Shown: positions 1 through 8,912, counted from the first letter of the stretch. The stretch: 64,000 nt of DNA from Lentzea tibetensis (GCF_007845675.1 NZ_VOBR01000020.1:1-64000); one strand, 5' to 3'. Program-made: numbers and translations. Notes: generated from the letters alone by a model not told the origin.

Positions 1-110
1 AGGTTCGCGGATCAGGCGCAGCCTTGCCATATTTTCAGGTCGGGGTCAAGACGTCTTTTTGTCTTGACCCCGACCTGAAAATATGGCCACCTCTGGTGAT
101 CCGCGAACCT
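1..110. repeat. Nested inverted repeat (large hairpin)
   Basis: Two perfect inverted repeats are nested. The outer arms are 14 bp (1-14 and 97-110). The inner arms are 27 bp (26-52 and 61-87) around an 8-nt loop. The short unpaired spacers are 15-25 and 88-96. The inner stem is more AT-rich than the surroundings. It lies just past the 3' end of the minus-strand hydrolase gene, so it could be a bidirectional terminator, but it is far longer than usual. A small palindromic mobile element is the alternative. It may extend left of the window. Confidence 0.9.
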
Positions 111-133
111 CTCCCCACCCCACCACGAACCCC

Positions 134-973
134 CTACCCGAGGAACGTGGCAACCTGCTTCACCAGCCACTCCGGGTCGTCCACCCACGCGTAATGCCCG
201 GCACCCTCGTGCACGATGAGCTGCGCGTTGGGGAACAACTCCACCAACTCGGCACACCGCCGCACCGGCGAAATAGGATCAGCCGAAGCGCAATAGACCA
301 GCACGGGATGCGAGAAATCAGCCAACGCACGCCGCAAAACGCCAGGCGTGAAAGCGCCTTCCGCGTTGTACCCGAGCCCGACCTCGTACTTCCACTCCTG
401 CAACTCGGCCGCAGCGTGTTCCTGGGCCCGCGAGCTCCACGTCCCGTAGAGCATCGGAGACGCGGCCACGCGGTTCTCCACCGAGTTGTCGCCCGCCTTG
501 TCCTTCGCCAAAGCGCCCACGACCTGCGCGAACCACGGCTCGCCCGACCGCGCCGCCAGGAAGCTGTCCCAGTCGCTCTGCTCGGGCGACAACCCGACGG
601 ACCGCAGAGCCGGGGTCAGCAGCACGAGCTTGCCGATGCGCTGCGGGAAGTCCTGCGCGTACCCCATCGCGATGCCCGCACCGGCCGAGTGCCCCAGCAC
701 GTCGACCACGTCGAGACCGAGGTGGGCGCGCAGGGCCTCGACGTCGCGGACCAGGAAGTCACGGCGGTAGGTGATCGGGTGCTCGGGTGAGTCGGACGAA
801 CCGGTGCCGCGGTTGTCCAGCACCACGAGCTGCCGGTGAGCGGACAGACCGCCCAGGTCACCCAGGTAGCTCGACGCTCTGCCGGGACCACCCGCGAGGC
901 AGATCAGGGGCTCACCCGACCCCTCGATGCGATATGCGAGTTCCGTGCCGTCGTACGAGGTGAACCGTGCCAT
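134..973 (-). CDS. Alpha/beta hydrolase (proline iminopeptidase-like)
   Basis: A 279-aa single-domain alpha/beta hydrolase. It has an oxyanion-loop GGPG motif near residue 30, the DNRGTGSS strand typical of proline iminopeptidase-like hydrolases, the nucleophile elbow GHSAGAG near residue 98 and a C-terminal catalytic His in EGAGHYAW. No signal peptide is seen, so it is probably cytoplasmic. The ATG at 973 is chosen because family homology begins right after it (MARFTSYDG); upstream codons look non-coding. The start sits back to back with the divergent oxidoreductase gene, leaving almost no room for two separate promoters. The substrate cannot be told from sequence. Confidence 0.85.
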   Translation of the reverse strand: MARFTSYDGTELAYRIEGSGEPLICLAGGPGRASSYLGDLGGLSAHRQLVVLDNRGTGSSDSPEHPITYRRDFLVRDVEALRAHLGLDVVDVLGHSAGAGIAMGYAQDFPQRIGKLVLLTPALRSVGLSPEQSDWDSFLAARSGEPWFAQVVGALAKDKAGDNSVENRVAASPMLYGTWSSRAQEHAAAELQEWKYEVGLGYNAEGAFTPGVLRRALADFSHPVLVYCASADPISPVRRCAELVELFPNAQLIVHEGAGHYAWVDDPEWLVKQVATFLG

Positions 974-983
974 GCTGCACATC

Positions 984-1445
984 ATGCCGAAGATCGCCAC
1001 GGCCGACGTCGTCGACCGCGCCCAGCTGCTGGAGTTCCTCCGCACCCGCCACCGCGGCCTGATCATCACCAAGCGCGCGGACGGCCGGCCGCAGGTGTCG
1101 CCCGTCGCGTGCGGCGTCGACACCGAGGGGCGCATCGTCGTCTCCACCTACCCGCAGCGCGCCAAGACCACCAACGCCCGGCGCGACGCCGACGTCACCA
1201 TGTGCGTGCTCTCCGACGACTGGGACGGGCCCTACGTCCAGGTCGACGGACAAGCCGAGGTGCTCGACCTGCCCGAGGCGCTCGAACCGCTCGTCGAGTA
1301 CTTCCGGTGCATCGCGGGCGAGCACCCCGACTGGGACGAGTACCGCGAAGCCATGCGACGTCAGGGCAAGTCGCTCATCCGCATCACCATCGAACGATGG
1401 GGCCCCATCGCCACCGGCGGCTTCCCGCCCGAGCTCGCTAGCTAG
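984..1445 (+). CDS. PPOX-class F420-dependent oxidoreductase
   Basis: A 153-aa split-barrel (pyridoxamine-phosphate-oxidase fold) protein of the Rv1155-like actinobacterial class. Hallmarks are the N-terminal LRTRHRGLIITKRADGRPQ strand pair, the STYPQRAKTTNARRD cofactor-phosphate region and a C-terminal RITIERWGPI strand. Such proteins usually bind F420 or flavin and reduce small molecules. An in-frame ATG at 972 would add four residues and overlap the divergent hydrolase start; 984 is preferred. No clear ribosome binding site is present, so the transcript may be leaderless. The 3' end overlaps the convergent VOC gene by 8 bp. Confidence 0.85.
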   Translation: MPKIATADVVDRAQLLEFLRTRHRGLIITKRADGRPQVSPVACGVDTEGRIVVSTYPQRAKTTNARRDADVTMCVLSDDWDGPYVQVDGQAEVLDLPEALEPLVEYFRCIAGEHPDWDEYREAMRRQGKSLIRITIERWGPIATGGFPPELAS

Positions 1446-2106
1446 ACCACGCACCGCCCCAGCCCGACGGCGAGTCCAGCAACGCGCACACCCCGCCCGC
1501 CGGATCGGCGATCGACGCCACCAAACCAGTGGGCACCGCGGTGGGCGGCATCAGCACGGTGCCGCCCAGCTCCGCCACCGACGCACACGCCTCGGACACC
1601 GAATCCACGGCGAAGTACACCATCCACCCCGACACCGGCGGCTCTACCGTGCACAACCGGCCCGCCACCGCGCGACGGTCACCACGACGCGACGACTCGT
1701 ACAGCGAGAACTCCGCCGACTCCGGCCGGACCTCCCAGCCCAGCTGACCCGACCAGTACGAGTCATCGGCCGACGAGCACATCAGCTCCGCCCAGCACGG
1801 CTCACCACCACGCGGCTCCGGCGCCCACGGCCCGTGCAGCACGCGACCGTCGTCCACTGCGGCGTCCACATCGGACGCATCGCGCAACGACCGCGCGACC
1901 GGACCACCGAAAACCACGCGCCAGCAAGGAGAACCACCCGCGTGCACGGCGACCGCCAGCCGGTCGCCAACCCATCCCGTGAAGGAACCGTCCGGGTCCG
2001 CGATCACCGACCAGCCGAGCACGGCGGCGTAGAAGTCGACCACTCGTTCTGGTTCGGGCGTGAACAACTCGATACGGCGAAGGCCGCACGATCCGTCGTA
2101 TGGCAC
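1438..2106 (-). CDS. VOC (glyoxalase/dioxygenase) family protein, two-module
   Basis: A 222-aa protein with two tandem vicinal-oxygen-chelate modules. The first begins LRRIELFTPEPERVVDFYAA and the second follows WAELMCSSADDSYWSGQLGW. Each has the beta-alpha-beta pattern with FY and LGW signatures. The second ends with IADPAGGVCALLDSPSGWG, as in the antibiotic-resistance or glyoxalase-like VOC subgroup. It starts at GTG 2106. Substrate and metal use are unknown. It overlaps the convergent oxidoreductase by 8 bp and lies 24 bp downstream of the GGDEF-EAL gene on the same strand, so it may be co-transcribed with it. Confidence 0.8.
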   Translation of the reverse strand: MPYDGSCGLRRIELFTPEPERVVDFYAAVLGWSVIADPDGSFTGWVGDRLAVAVHAGGSPCWRVVFGGPVARSLRDASDVDAAVDDGRVLHGPWAPEPRGGEPCWAELMCSSADDSYWSGQLGWEVRPESAEFSLYESSRRGDRRAVAGRLCTVEPPVSGWMVYFAVDSVSEACASVAELGGTVLMPPTAVPTGLVASIADPAGGVCALLDSPSGWGGAWSS

Positions 2107-2130
2107 GAAGGGCTTCCCATCAGGCGGTGA

Positions 2131-4152
2131 TCAGGAGCGCGCACCATCCTCGGCTCCAACCACCTGAGACGACAATGCGCCATCCGCACCAACCAGCTGC
2201 GCCGAAAGGACCTGCTCGAGCGGAACCGGCCGGCCCAGGTGGAACCCCTGCCCCACCTTGACACCCAAGCGCCGCAACGCATCCACCTGCGCCGGGCGCT
2301 CCACCCACTCGGCCACCGCCGACAGGCCGAGCCCGCGCGCGATTTCCATGATGCCCGCGACGAGCACCGCGTCGGCCGGGTTGCCGTCGATGTTCTTCAC
2401 GAACTCGCCGTCGATCTTGATGCCGGTGATCGGCAGGTGTTTCAAGTGGACGAACGAACCGAAACCGGAACCGAAGTCGTCCAGCGTGATCCGGCAGCCG
2501 AACCCGCGCAGCTGCCGCGCCAGCGTCCGCGCCGCGTCCAGGTTCGTCACCGCCGCCGTCTCGGTGATCTCCAACCCCAACCGGCCCGGCGCCACCCCCG
2601 CCGAACCCAGCCGGTCCAGCACGAAGTCACCGAAGTCGCTGTCCTCCAGCGTCCGGCCCGAGATGTTCACGTTGAACCGCAGCTCCGGCGACGGCTGCGC
2701 CACCAGCGCGTCGATCGCCCGCGACAGCACCCACCGGTCGATGTCGAAGATCAGGTTCGACCGCTCGGCCACCGGCAGGAAGTCCGCAGGGCCCAGATAC
2801 GGCTCCTGGCCGTCCTCCAGCCTCAACAGCAGCTCGTGCCCCAGCACCCGGCCGTCCACCAGCGACACCATCGGCATCCCGTGCAACGCCAGGCCACCAT
2901 CGGCCAGCGCACCCCGCAACCGATCCAGCACCGACACCCGCTTCACCGTGTCCGCGTAGTGCCCCGGCTCGTACACCGTCACCCGGTTCCGGCCCGCCGC
3001 CTTCGACGCGTACAACGCCAGGTCCGCGTTCGCCAGCACCAGCTCCCACGAGTCACCCGGACCGAACGCCGCCAGCCCCGTCGACACCGTGATGTGCGCC
3101 GGCGTCCCGCACCCCACCAGCGGCAACGCCGCCACCGCGTCACGCAGCCCGTCAGCGACCGCCGACGCGTCCGCCATCGAACACCCCGGCAGCACCACCG
3201 CGAACTCGTCACCACCGAGCCGCCCGATCACCTGCCGCTCGGACAGCCTGCCCTCCAGCGCCGACGCCAGCATCCGCATCACCCGGTCACCCACACCGTG
3301 CCCGCGCAGATCGTTGACGTCCTTGAAGTTGTCCAGATCCAGCACCAGCAACGCACCCGAACCACCGGTCGCCAGCTCGCGCTCCAGCTCCCGCGTCAAC
3401 GCACGCCGGTTCGGCAACCCCGTCAACGGGTCCTGCTCGGCCATCCGCACGAGCTCGTCGCGCACCCGGCTCGCCTGCGTCACGTCGTGCGCCGTCCCCA
3501 GCGCCCGCACCGGGGTCCCGTGCTCGTCGACGACCACCTCGCCGAAGCACTCGAACACCCGCTCCGTCCGCCGGTCCGCCAGCAGCATCCGGTGCGTGTA
3601 GGTGAACACCGAACCCGTCCGCATCGCCTCCTCGAGCGTCCGCTCGATGACCGGCAGATCCTCGGCGTGCACCAGCTGGGAATAACGCTCGAAGTCGAAC
3701 TCCGTGCCCGGCGCGAACCCGAACATCTCCAGCAACGTGTCCGACCACGTCACCCGATCCTCGGTGATGTGCCACTCCCAGGTACCCATCCGGCCCAGCA
3801 CCTGCGCCCGCCGCAACGCGTCCGCCTCCTGCGTCACCGCCAGCTCCCGGTCACGCCACGCCGTTACGTCAACGAGCTGGTACAGCAGCTCCTCGCCCAG
3901 CGGTGTGCAGGTGATCTCCAGCCACCGGTGGCTGTCGGCCGCGGCCGCCAGCGCGAACCCCGAACCAGGGCGTTCGGGCACACCGGGCAGCAGCGCGGGC
4001 AGCGAACGCCCCGCCGCCGAGTCCGCGGGCACCCCGAGGAAATCCCCCAGGGCGCGGTTCACCCAGCGCAGCGTCCCGAGCGCATCCGTCACACCGAACC
4101 CGACGTCCGCTCGGTCCATCGCTGTGCGGCAATAGGACGTCACGCGGGTCAT
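2131..4152 (-). CDS. PAS-PAS-GGDEF-EAL cyclic-di-GMP enzyme
   Basis: A 673-aa cytoplasmic signalling protein. Two PAS sensor regions cover roughly residues 1-110 and 115-240. The GGDEF domain (about 245-405) has DPLTGLPNRR and an intact RLGGDEFAVV active site. The EAL domain (about 420-660) has the signature as ELL in GHELLLRLE, then EITET, DDFGSGFGS and KIDGEFVKNI, so most phosphodiesterase residues are present. It could make and/or degrade c-di-GMP. The ATG at 4152 is used; a longer frame to 4299 has no recognisable sequence. The upstream gap (4153-4299) holds a 33-nt motif also found before the thymidine kinase gene. Confidence 0.9.
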   Translation of the reverse strand: MTRVTSYCRTAMDRADVGFGVTDALGTLRWVNRALGDFLGVPADSAAGRSLPALLPGVPERPGSGFALAAAADSHRWLEITCTPLGEELLYQLVDVTAWRDRELAVTQEADALRRAQVLGRMGTWEWHITEDRVTWSDTLLEMFGFAPGTEFDFERYSQLVHAEDLPVIERTLEEAMRTGSVFTYTHRMLLADRRTERVFECFGEVVVDEHGTPVRALGTAHDVTQASRVRDELVRMAEQDPLTGLPNRRALTRELERELATGGSGALLVLDLDNFKDVNDLRGHGVGDRVMRMLASALEGRLSERQVIGRLGGDEFAVVLPGCSMADASAVADGLRDAVAALPLVGCGTPAHITVSTGLAAFGPGDSWELVLANADLALYASKAAGRNRVTVYEPGHYADTVKRVSVLDRLRGALADGGLALHGMPMVSLVDGRVLGHELLLRLEDGQEPYLGPADFLPVAERSNLIFDIDRWVLSRAIDALVAQPSPELRFNVNISGRTLEDSDFGDFVLDRLGSAGVAPGRLGLEITETAAVTNLDAARTLARQLRGFGCRITLDDFGSGFGSFVHLKHLPITGIKIDGEFVKNIDGNPADAVLVAGIMEIARGLGLSAVAEWVERPAQVDALRRLGVKVGQGFHLGRPVPLEQVLSAQLVGADGALSSQVVGAEDGARS

Positions 4153-4256
4153 GATCGTCCGATTACTGCGGGTAGGCAAGCCGCTACGACAGCCGGGTTT
4201 CTCCCGGTCTTTGCGGGTGTGCCTTGAGTTGGGCGTGTACCGGTGGTGCGGAGAGC

Positions 4257-4289
4257 GCTGATTTAAGTCAGCACTGAAATCATCGAACT
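4257..4289. promoter_or_regulatory. 33-nt motif shared with 8984-9016
   Basis: This segment matches 8984-9016 at 26 of 33 positions, with the core CAcACTGAA-like block preserved (GCACTGAA here, ACACTGAA there). It lies between the zinc-ribbon gene and the start of the c-di-GMP gene in locally AT-richer DNA. Repetition in two unrelated intergenic regions suggests a regulator site or a shared promoter architecture. Confidence 0.5.
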
Positions 4290-4299
4290 GACTGACCAA

Positions 4300-4659
4300 T
4301 CACCGGAGCCGCTCGAGGCTCTTCGCCGTCTCCACCATCTCCGCCGCCAGCTTCCGCAGCTCATCGGGGTCAGCCCCGTCCGAAGCCGCCGTGAACACGT
4401 CCTCCGCCGCACACCGCAACTGGAACAACCGGTCCTGCAGATCGGCGAGCTCCGCCGTCGACAACACCACCGCGTCCTCCGGCAACCCTCCCCGCTGCAA
4501 CGCCGCCCGCCGCTCGTAGGCCCGCTGCCGGCACGGCTGCGCGCAATAACGCCGCGGCCTGCCGATCCGCCCACTCCCCGGCAACCTGCGTCCACACCAC
4601 GCGCAGTGCCTCGGCTCATCCGGCCTCAGCCCCTCAGGGCCCCGGATCTCGACCTCCAT
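4300..4659 (-). CDS. Small zinc-ribbon-like protein
   Basis: A 119-aa protein with an N-terminal cysteine cluster (CAWCGRRLPGSGRIGRPRRY, then C-x3-C in CAQPCRQRAYERR). This resembles the zinc-ribbon of uncharacterised actinobacterial proteins. Basic residues follow, then a charged helical half (LSTAELADLQDRLFQLRCAA) that may form a coiled coil. The function is not known. Nucleic-acid binding is plausible from the zinc ribbon and basic patch. The start is ATG 4659. Confidence 0.65.
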   Translation of the reverse strand: MEVEIRGPEGLRPDEPRHCAWCGRRLPGSGRIGRPRRYCAQPCRQRAYERRAALQRGGLPEDAVVLSTAELADLQDRLFQLRCAAEDVFTAASDGADPDELRKLAAEMVETAKSLERLR

Positions 4660-4726
4660 GGCGCGCGACGGTATCCGGCCACCCCACCTTCACTCCAGCG
4701 CCACGCCGCCAAGGCACACTCCACTC

Positions 4727-5488
4727 GTGACACACCCCTACCTCACCGGGCCGCACCCCCGCGCGTTCGCCCACCGCGGCTGGCACGTCGACGACCTCAC
4801 CGGCATGGAGAACTCCATGAGCTCCTTCCGCCGGGCCGTGAGTGAGGGCTACCGCTACCTCGAGACCGACGTCCACGCCACCAGCGACGGACACGTCGTC
4901 GTCCACCACGACACCACCCTCGACCGCACCACCGACGCCACCGGCGTCGTCAGCGACCTGCCGTGGGCCGAGGTCCAGCGCGCCCGCATCGGCGGCCGCG
5001 AACCGATCTCCCGCCTCGCCGACGTACTCGAAGAGCTCCCCGACACGCTCTTCAACATCGACGTCAAGACCGAACGCGCCGTCGAACCCGTCCTCGCCCT
5101 GCTGCGCAAGGCGAAGGCACTCCACCGCGTCTGCCTCGCGTCGTTCTCCGACAGCCGACTCGCCCGCCTGCGCAAGCGCGGCGGCCCCGAGCTCCTCACC
5201 TCCATGGGCCCCCGCAGCGCGGGCGCGCTCTGGGCATCCGGACGCATCCCGCTCGCCGGACTCGCCGTGCGCGGCCAGGTCGCCCAGGTCCCCGTCAGCC
5301 AGGGCCGGCTCACCGTCGTCGACCAGCGCTTCGTCGACGCCGCCCACAAACGGTCACTCGAAGTTCACGTCTGGACCATCGACGACGCCACCGAAATGCG
5401 CCACCTGCTCGACATCGGCGTCGACGGACTCGTCACCGACCGGCCCGACGTCCTGCGCGACGTACTCCGGTCGCGCGGTACCTGGTAA
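4727..5488 (+). CDS. Glycerophosphodiester phosphodiesterase
   Basis: A 253-aa GDPD-family TIM barrel that hydrolyses glycerophosphodiesters to glycerol-3-phosphate and an alcohol. The active-site segments are visible: FAHRGWH near residue 14, GYRYLETDVHATSDGHVVV with the Glu and Asp metal ligands, then HHD, and a late VHVWTIDD and GVDGLVTDRPD. No export signal is seen, so it is probably cytosolic. GTG 4727 is chosen because homology (RAFAHRG) begins a few residues later; the upstream extension is low-complexity. Confidence 0.9.
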   Translation: MTHPYLTGPHPRAFAHRGWHVDDLTGMENSMSSFRRAVSEGYRYLETDVHATSDGHVVVHHDTTLDRTTDATGVVSDLPWAEVQRARIGGREPISRLADVLEELPDTLFNIDVKTERAVEPVLALLRKAKALHRVCLASFSDSRLARLRKRGGPELLTSMGPRSAGALWASGRIPLAGLAVRGQVAQVPVSQGRLTVVDQRFVDAAHKRSLEVHVWTIDDATEMRHLLDIGVDGLVTDRPDVLRDVLRSRGTW

Positions 5489-5542
5489 CAGCTTGGGCAG
5501 ACGATCAACGCGAGATAGTTCGGACAAGTACAGTCCCGCGCC

Positions 5543-6946
5543 ATGAGTGTGGTGGAAGACAGCAACGCGGCGGTCAAGAAGCGCCGCCGCGAGCAATGGG
5601 GCTGGTGCTGGTACGACTGGGCGAACTCGGTTTTCCCCACCTCGGTGACAACGGTGTTCCTGTCGCTCTACCTCACCGCCGTCGCACAGGAAGCCGCCAA
5701 GGCGGACACCGCCCGCAACGGCGCCAACGGCTGCCCCGGTGACGACGCGTTCCAGAGCTGCGACGTCTCCATCCTCGGCCTCACCTTCCCCGCGGGCTCG
5801 CTCTGGGGCTACCTGCTGTCCGCCGCGACCGTGGTCCAGGTGATCGTCCTGCCGATCATGGGCGCCATCGCCGACCGCACCCAGAACAAGAAGCGCATGC
5901 TCGCCTTCTTCGCCTTCACCGGCGCGGCGATGACCGCGCTGCTCGGCTTCGTCGAGGGCACCAACTGGCAGCTCGGCGTGCTGCTCTTCATCCTCGCCAA
6001 CATCTGCTACGGATCATCCGTGGTCGTGTACTACGCCTTCCTCCCCGAGATCGCGAACCCCGACGAACGCGACGGCGTCTCCTCGCGCGGCTGGGCGTTC
6101 GGCTACCTCGGCGGCGGAATCGCTCTCATCATCCAGCTCGGCATCACCCTCAAGGCTGACTCGCTCGGCCTCACCGCGAGCGACGCGGCCCGGATCGCCT
6201 TCGTCATCTCCGGCGTCTGGTGGGCGCTGTTCACCATCGTCCCGCTGCGCGCGCTCACCCAGCACCAGGCTCCGCACGGCGCCGAGTCCGGCGCGTCCGT
6301 CGTCACCGCCGGCTTCAAGGAGCTGGGCCAGACCTTCAAGGCAGCCAAGGCGTTCCCGCTCACGCTGGCGTTCCTCGGCACCTACCTGATCTACACCGAC
6401 GGCATCTCCACCGTCGCGAACGTCTCCGCCCAGTACGGCAGCGTGGAGCTCAAGCTCGACCGCACCACGCTGATCGCCACGATCCTCATCGTCCAGTTCG
6501 TCGCGTTCATCGGCGGCGTCGTGCACGGCATGATCGCCCGCCGCTTCGGCGCCAAGAAGACCATCATGGGCTCGCTGTGCGTCTGGATCGTCGTCATCAC
6601 CGCGGCGTTCTTCGTCCGCGCGGGCGACCAGGTCCAGTTCTACCTCGTCGCCGCGGGCATCGGCATCGTCCTCGGCGGCACCAACGCGCTGTCCCGGTCG
6701 CTGTTCAGCCAGATGGTGCCGCCCGGACGCGAAGCCCAGTACTTCTCGCTCTACGAGGTCGGCGAGCGGTCCACGTCGTGGCTCGGCCCGCTGGTGTTCG
6801 CCGCCGTCGGCCAGGCCACCGGCAGCCTGCGGCCCGCGATCATCTCGCTGATCATCTTCTTCGTGATCGGCTTCGTGCTGCTGATCTTCGTGCCCGTCCG
6901 CCGCGCCATCAAGGCCGTCGGAAACCCGGAACCGAAGCTCGTCTGA
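5543..6946 (+). CDS. UMF1-type MFS transporter
   Basis: A 467-aa integral membrane protein with about 11-12 hydrophobic helices. Its N-terminus QWGWCWYDWANSVFPT is characteristic of the UMF1 (Atg22-like) branch of the major facilitator superfamily. A loop GAIADRTQNKKRML follows the first MFS helices and another, MIARRFGAKKTIMG, occurs in the second half. UMF1 proteins are putative amino-acid or metabolite effluxers; the substrate is unknown. Its 3' end overlaps the convergent membrane gene by 38 bp. Confidence 0.85.
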   Translation: MSVVEDSNAAVKKRRREQWGWCWYDWANSVFPTSVTTVFLSLYLTAVAQEAAKADTARNGANGCPGDDAFQSCDVSILGLTFPAGSLWGYLLSAATVVQVIVLPIMGAIADRTQNKKRMLAFFAFTGAAMTALLGFVEGTNWQLGVLLFILANICYGSSVVVYYAFLPEIANPDERDGVSSRGWAFGYLGGGIALIIQLGITLKADSLGLTASDAARIAFVISGVWWALFTIVPLRALTQHQAPHGAESGASVVTAGFKELGQTFKAAKAFPLTLAFLGTYLIYTDGISTVANVSAQYGSVELKLDRTTLIATILIVQFVAFIGGVVHGMIARRFGAKKTIMGSLCVWIVVITAAFFVRAGDQVQFYLVAAGIGIVLGGTNALSRSLFSQMVPPGREAQYFSLYEVGERSTSWLGPLVFAAVGQATGSLRPAIISLIIFFVIGFVLLIFVPVRRAIKAVGNPEPKLV

Positions 6947-7826
6947 CCATCGCAGCCACAAGAGGAACGAGCGTGCCGGCGGTCAGCAACACGATCGCCG
7001 CCACGTAGACCGAGCGCGGATCCTGCATGACCACGACCATGAAGTTGGCCTCCGGCAACAACACCGCCGACCCCGCGGCCACCGCCCACGTCGTCACCGG
7101 ATCACGCCACCGCCGCACCAGCAGCACCACCAACGCGAGGGCCATCGGCAGTACGAGGCCAACCTGGAACCACGTCGCCACCGCCCCGACCACCCCGGCG
7201 ACCGCGCCCGCGACGAGCCACGGCTTCACGGAGGGCAGCCGCGCCTCGCGGTGGAAACCCAGGCACAGGCACGCCAGCGCCAACCACGACGGCAGCAGGA
7301 ACGACGCCTGAGTCGCCCACTGCAACGCCCCACCTTGCGACAGGCTCAGCGACAACCCGACCAGACCACCGCACACCTGCAACGCGACGAACGCCTTCGC
7401 CAACGTGCGCCACCCGAACGCCAGAGCCGCGAGCGCCGCAACCGGCGCCAACTCCACCACCGTCCACGGCGTCACCCGCACCGCCTCGAACCCGTGCACC
7501 AGGCCGAACACGATCGACGCGACGAACGCACCGGACCACATCACCCCGGCTACCAGGCCCAGCAACGCGATCCGCCGCGTCACGTCCCCCAGCGTCACCG
7601 CGTGCGCGGGCGCATCGTCGGCCGCGAACCTCGTCCGCACCGCCAGGCTCAGCGTCGACCGCGTCTCCGGCCACCCCGGCCAGCCGTACTCGCCGTCCAG
7701 ATCGTCGTAGCCCTCCCCCGCGCGACTTTCGAGGAAGATCCCGACCATCTCCTCCTCGCGATCCGTCCGGTACCACGACGGCAACACCTTCAACAGCAAC
7801 CGGTACCTGCGCTCCAACGTGCTCAC
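6909..7826 (-). CDS. PadR-linked integral membrane protein
   Basis: A 305-aa protein with a short cytoplasmic N-terminal domain (STLERRYRLLLKVLPSWYR, then DREEEMVGIFL) followed by about seven transmembrane helices. The N-terminal block recurs in the upstream neighbour, so the two are paralogues. GTG 7826 is chosen because it gives this paralogous N-terminus and overlaps the upstream stop by 4 bp. It is the last gene of the PadR-led operon. PadR-associated membrane proteins often act in envelope stress or drug response, but no specific function can be assigned. Confidence 0.75.
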   Translation of the reverse strand: MSTLERRYRLLLKVLPSWYRTDREEEMVGIFLESRAGEGYDDLDGEYGWPGWPETRSTLSLAVRTRFAADDAPAHAVTLGDVTRRIALLGLVAGVMWSGAFVASIVFGLVHGFEAVRVTPWTVVELAPVAALAALAFGWRTLAKAFVALQVCGGLVGLSLSLSQGGALQWATQASFLLPSWLALACLCLGFHREARLPSVKPWLVAGAVAGVVGAVATWFQVGLVLPMALALVVLLVRRWRDPVTTWAVAAGSAVLLPEANFMVVVMQDPRSVYVAAIVLLTAGTLVPLVAAMVRRASVPGFRRP

Positions 7827-8560
7827 GCCTGCGCCCCCCTCGATCCCATCGTCACCGTCCGCGCGGCCAGCACCACCACGCTCACCACGACCATCCCGAT
7901 CGTGATCAGGTACGTCTCCAGCGTGCCGACCACCACGACGCTGAGCGCACCGGCGACGAACGCCACGCCGGCCGCCGACCACCACCGCATGACTGACGGC
8001 GCCGCTGCCTCACGGTGGAAACCCAGGCACAGCAACAGGAAACCCAGCCACCACGGCGCCAGGAACCACACCAACGGCCAATTGGGCTCGCTCACCAGCG
8101 TGAGGACGCCGGGCACGAGCACCAGCCCGGTGAGCACCTTCGCCCACCCGTAGCGCCCCCGCAGCAACAGGGCGAACGCCACCAGCGGCACCACCTCGAA
8201 CGCGAGCCCCAACCACGACCGCGTCGTCGTCAGATCGTCGTCGACCGCGAGCAGGACCGACTGCACCACCCCACCACCGAGCATCGCGACCCCGGCCACC
8301 GCCCCCACCAGCGCGACCGACCGCACCACGTCGCCCAGCGCCACCGCACGGGCCAGACCTCCGGACGCCCCCATCCGCACGCGGCACGCCAGCGCCAGCA
8401 CCGCCCAGGTCTCCATCCAGCCCGGCCAGCCGTGCTCGAGATCCAGCTCGTCGGTCCGCCCGGCCAGGAAGATCCCGACCATCTCGTCCTCGCGATCGGC
8501 CCGGTACCAGCGCGGCAACGTCCTCAACAGCCACCGATACCTGCGCTCCAGCTGGTTCAC
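7823..8560 (-). CDS. PadR-linked integral membrane protein (paralogue)
   Basis: A 245-aa paralogue of the downstream gene, with the same start pattern (NQLERRYRWLLRTLPRWYR, DREDEMVGIFL) and five to six membrane helices. It shares the LCLGFHREA motif before the last helices with its partner. It starts at GTG 8560, overlapping the PadR stop, and its own stop overlaps the next start. The whole set is translationally coupled and probably forms a membrane complex controlled by PadR. Confidence 0.75.
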   Translation of the reverse strand: MNQLERRYRWLLRTLPRWYRADREDEMVGIFLAGRTDELDLEHGWPGWMETWAVLALACRVRMGASGGLARAVALGDVVRSVALVGAVAGVAMLGGGVVQSVLLAVDDDLTTTRSWLGLAFEVVPLVAFALLLRGRYGWAKVLTGLVLVPGVLTLVSEPNWPLVWFLAPWWLGFLLLCLGFHREAAAPSVMRWWSAAGVAFVAGALSVVVVGTLETYLITIGMVVVSVVVLAARTVTMGSRGAQA

Positions 8561-8883
8561 GCCTCAGACCCCCTCGCCCGCAGCACCGCCGACGCCGCCC
8601 GCACGTTCGCGCTCATCCGCGCGACCTCCGCCTGCAGCGTCCGCACTCCCCCATCGGTGAGCCGGTAGTACCGGCGCAGCCGCCCCTGGTGCACCTCCTC
8701 GCGGTCGCGCTCGGCGAGGCCGTCCGCGACCAGCCGGTCGAGCACCCCGTACAGCGTGCCGACCCGCAGCCGCATCCGCCCGTCCGACAACGCCTCCACC
8801 GACTGCACGATCGCGTACCCGTGCAACGGCTCCTCCGCCAGTGCGGTCAGCACCAGGAACGTCTGCTCCGACACACCCCTCAT
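8557..8883 (-). CDS. PadR-family transcriptional regulator
   Basis: A 108-aa winged-helix protein. The PadR signature is clear: TFLVLTALAEEPLHGYAIVQ, then RVGTLYGVLDRLVADGLAE and RRYYRLTDGG, followed by a short dimerisation helix. It leads an operon with two membrane proteins. A near-perfect palindrome at 8892-8912 directly upstream is the likely operator and implies autoregulation. Confidence 0.9.
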   Translation of the reverse strand: MRGVSEQTFLVLTALAEEPLHGYAIVQSVEALSDGRMRLRVGTLYGVLDRLVADGLAERDREEVHQGRLRRYYRLTDGGVRTLQAEVARMSANVRAASAVLRARGSEA

Positions 8884-8891
8884 ACAGCTAA

Positions 8892-8912
8892 ATATATCGC
8901 TAAGCGGTATAT
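8892..8912. promoter_or_regulatory. Putative PadR operator
   Basis: Arms ATATATCGC (8892-8900) and GCGGTATAT (8904-8912) are complementary at 8 of 9 positions around a 3-nt centre. The site is AT-rich in GC-rich DNA and ends 9 bp before the padR start codon, where an autorepressor site and -10 region would lie. Confidence 0.65.

Noticed and set aside
2239-4227. 662-codon plus-strand frame opposite the GGDEF-EAL gene
   Set aside because: Arg/Pro/His-rich antisense translation typical of GC-rich DNA; the minus-strand frame has complete signalling domains.
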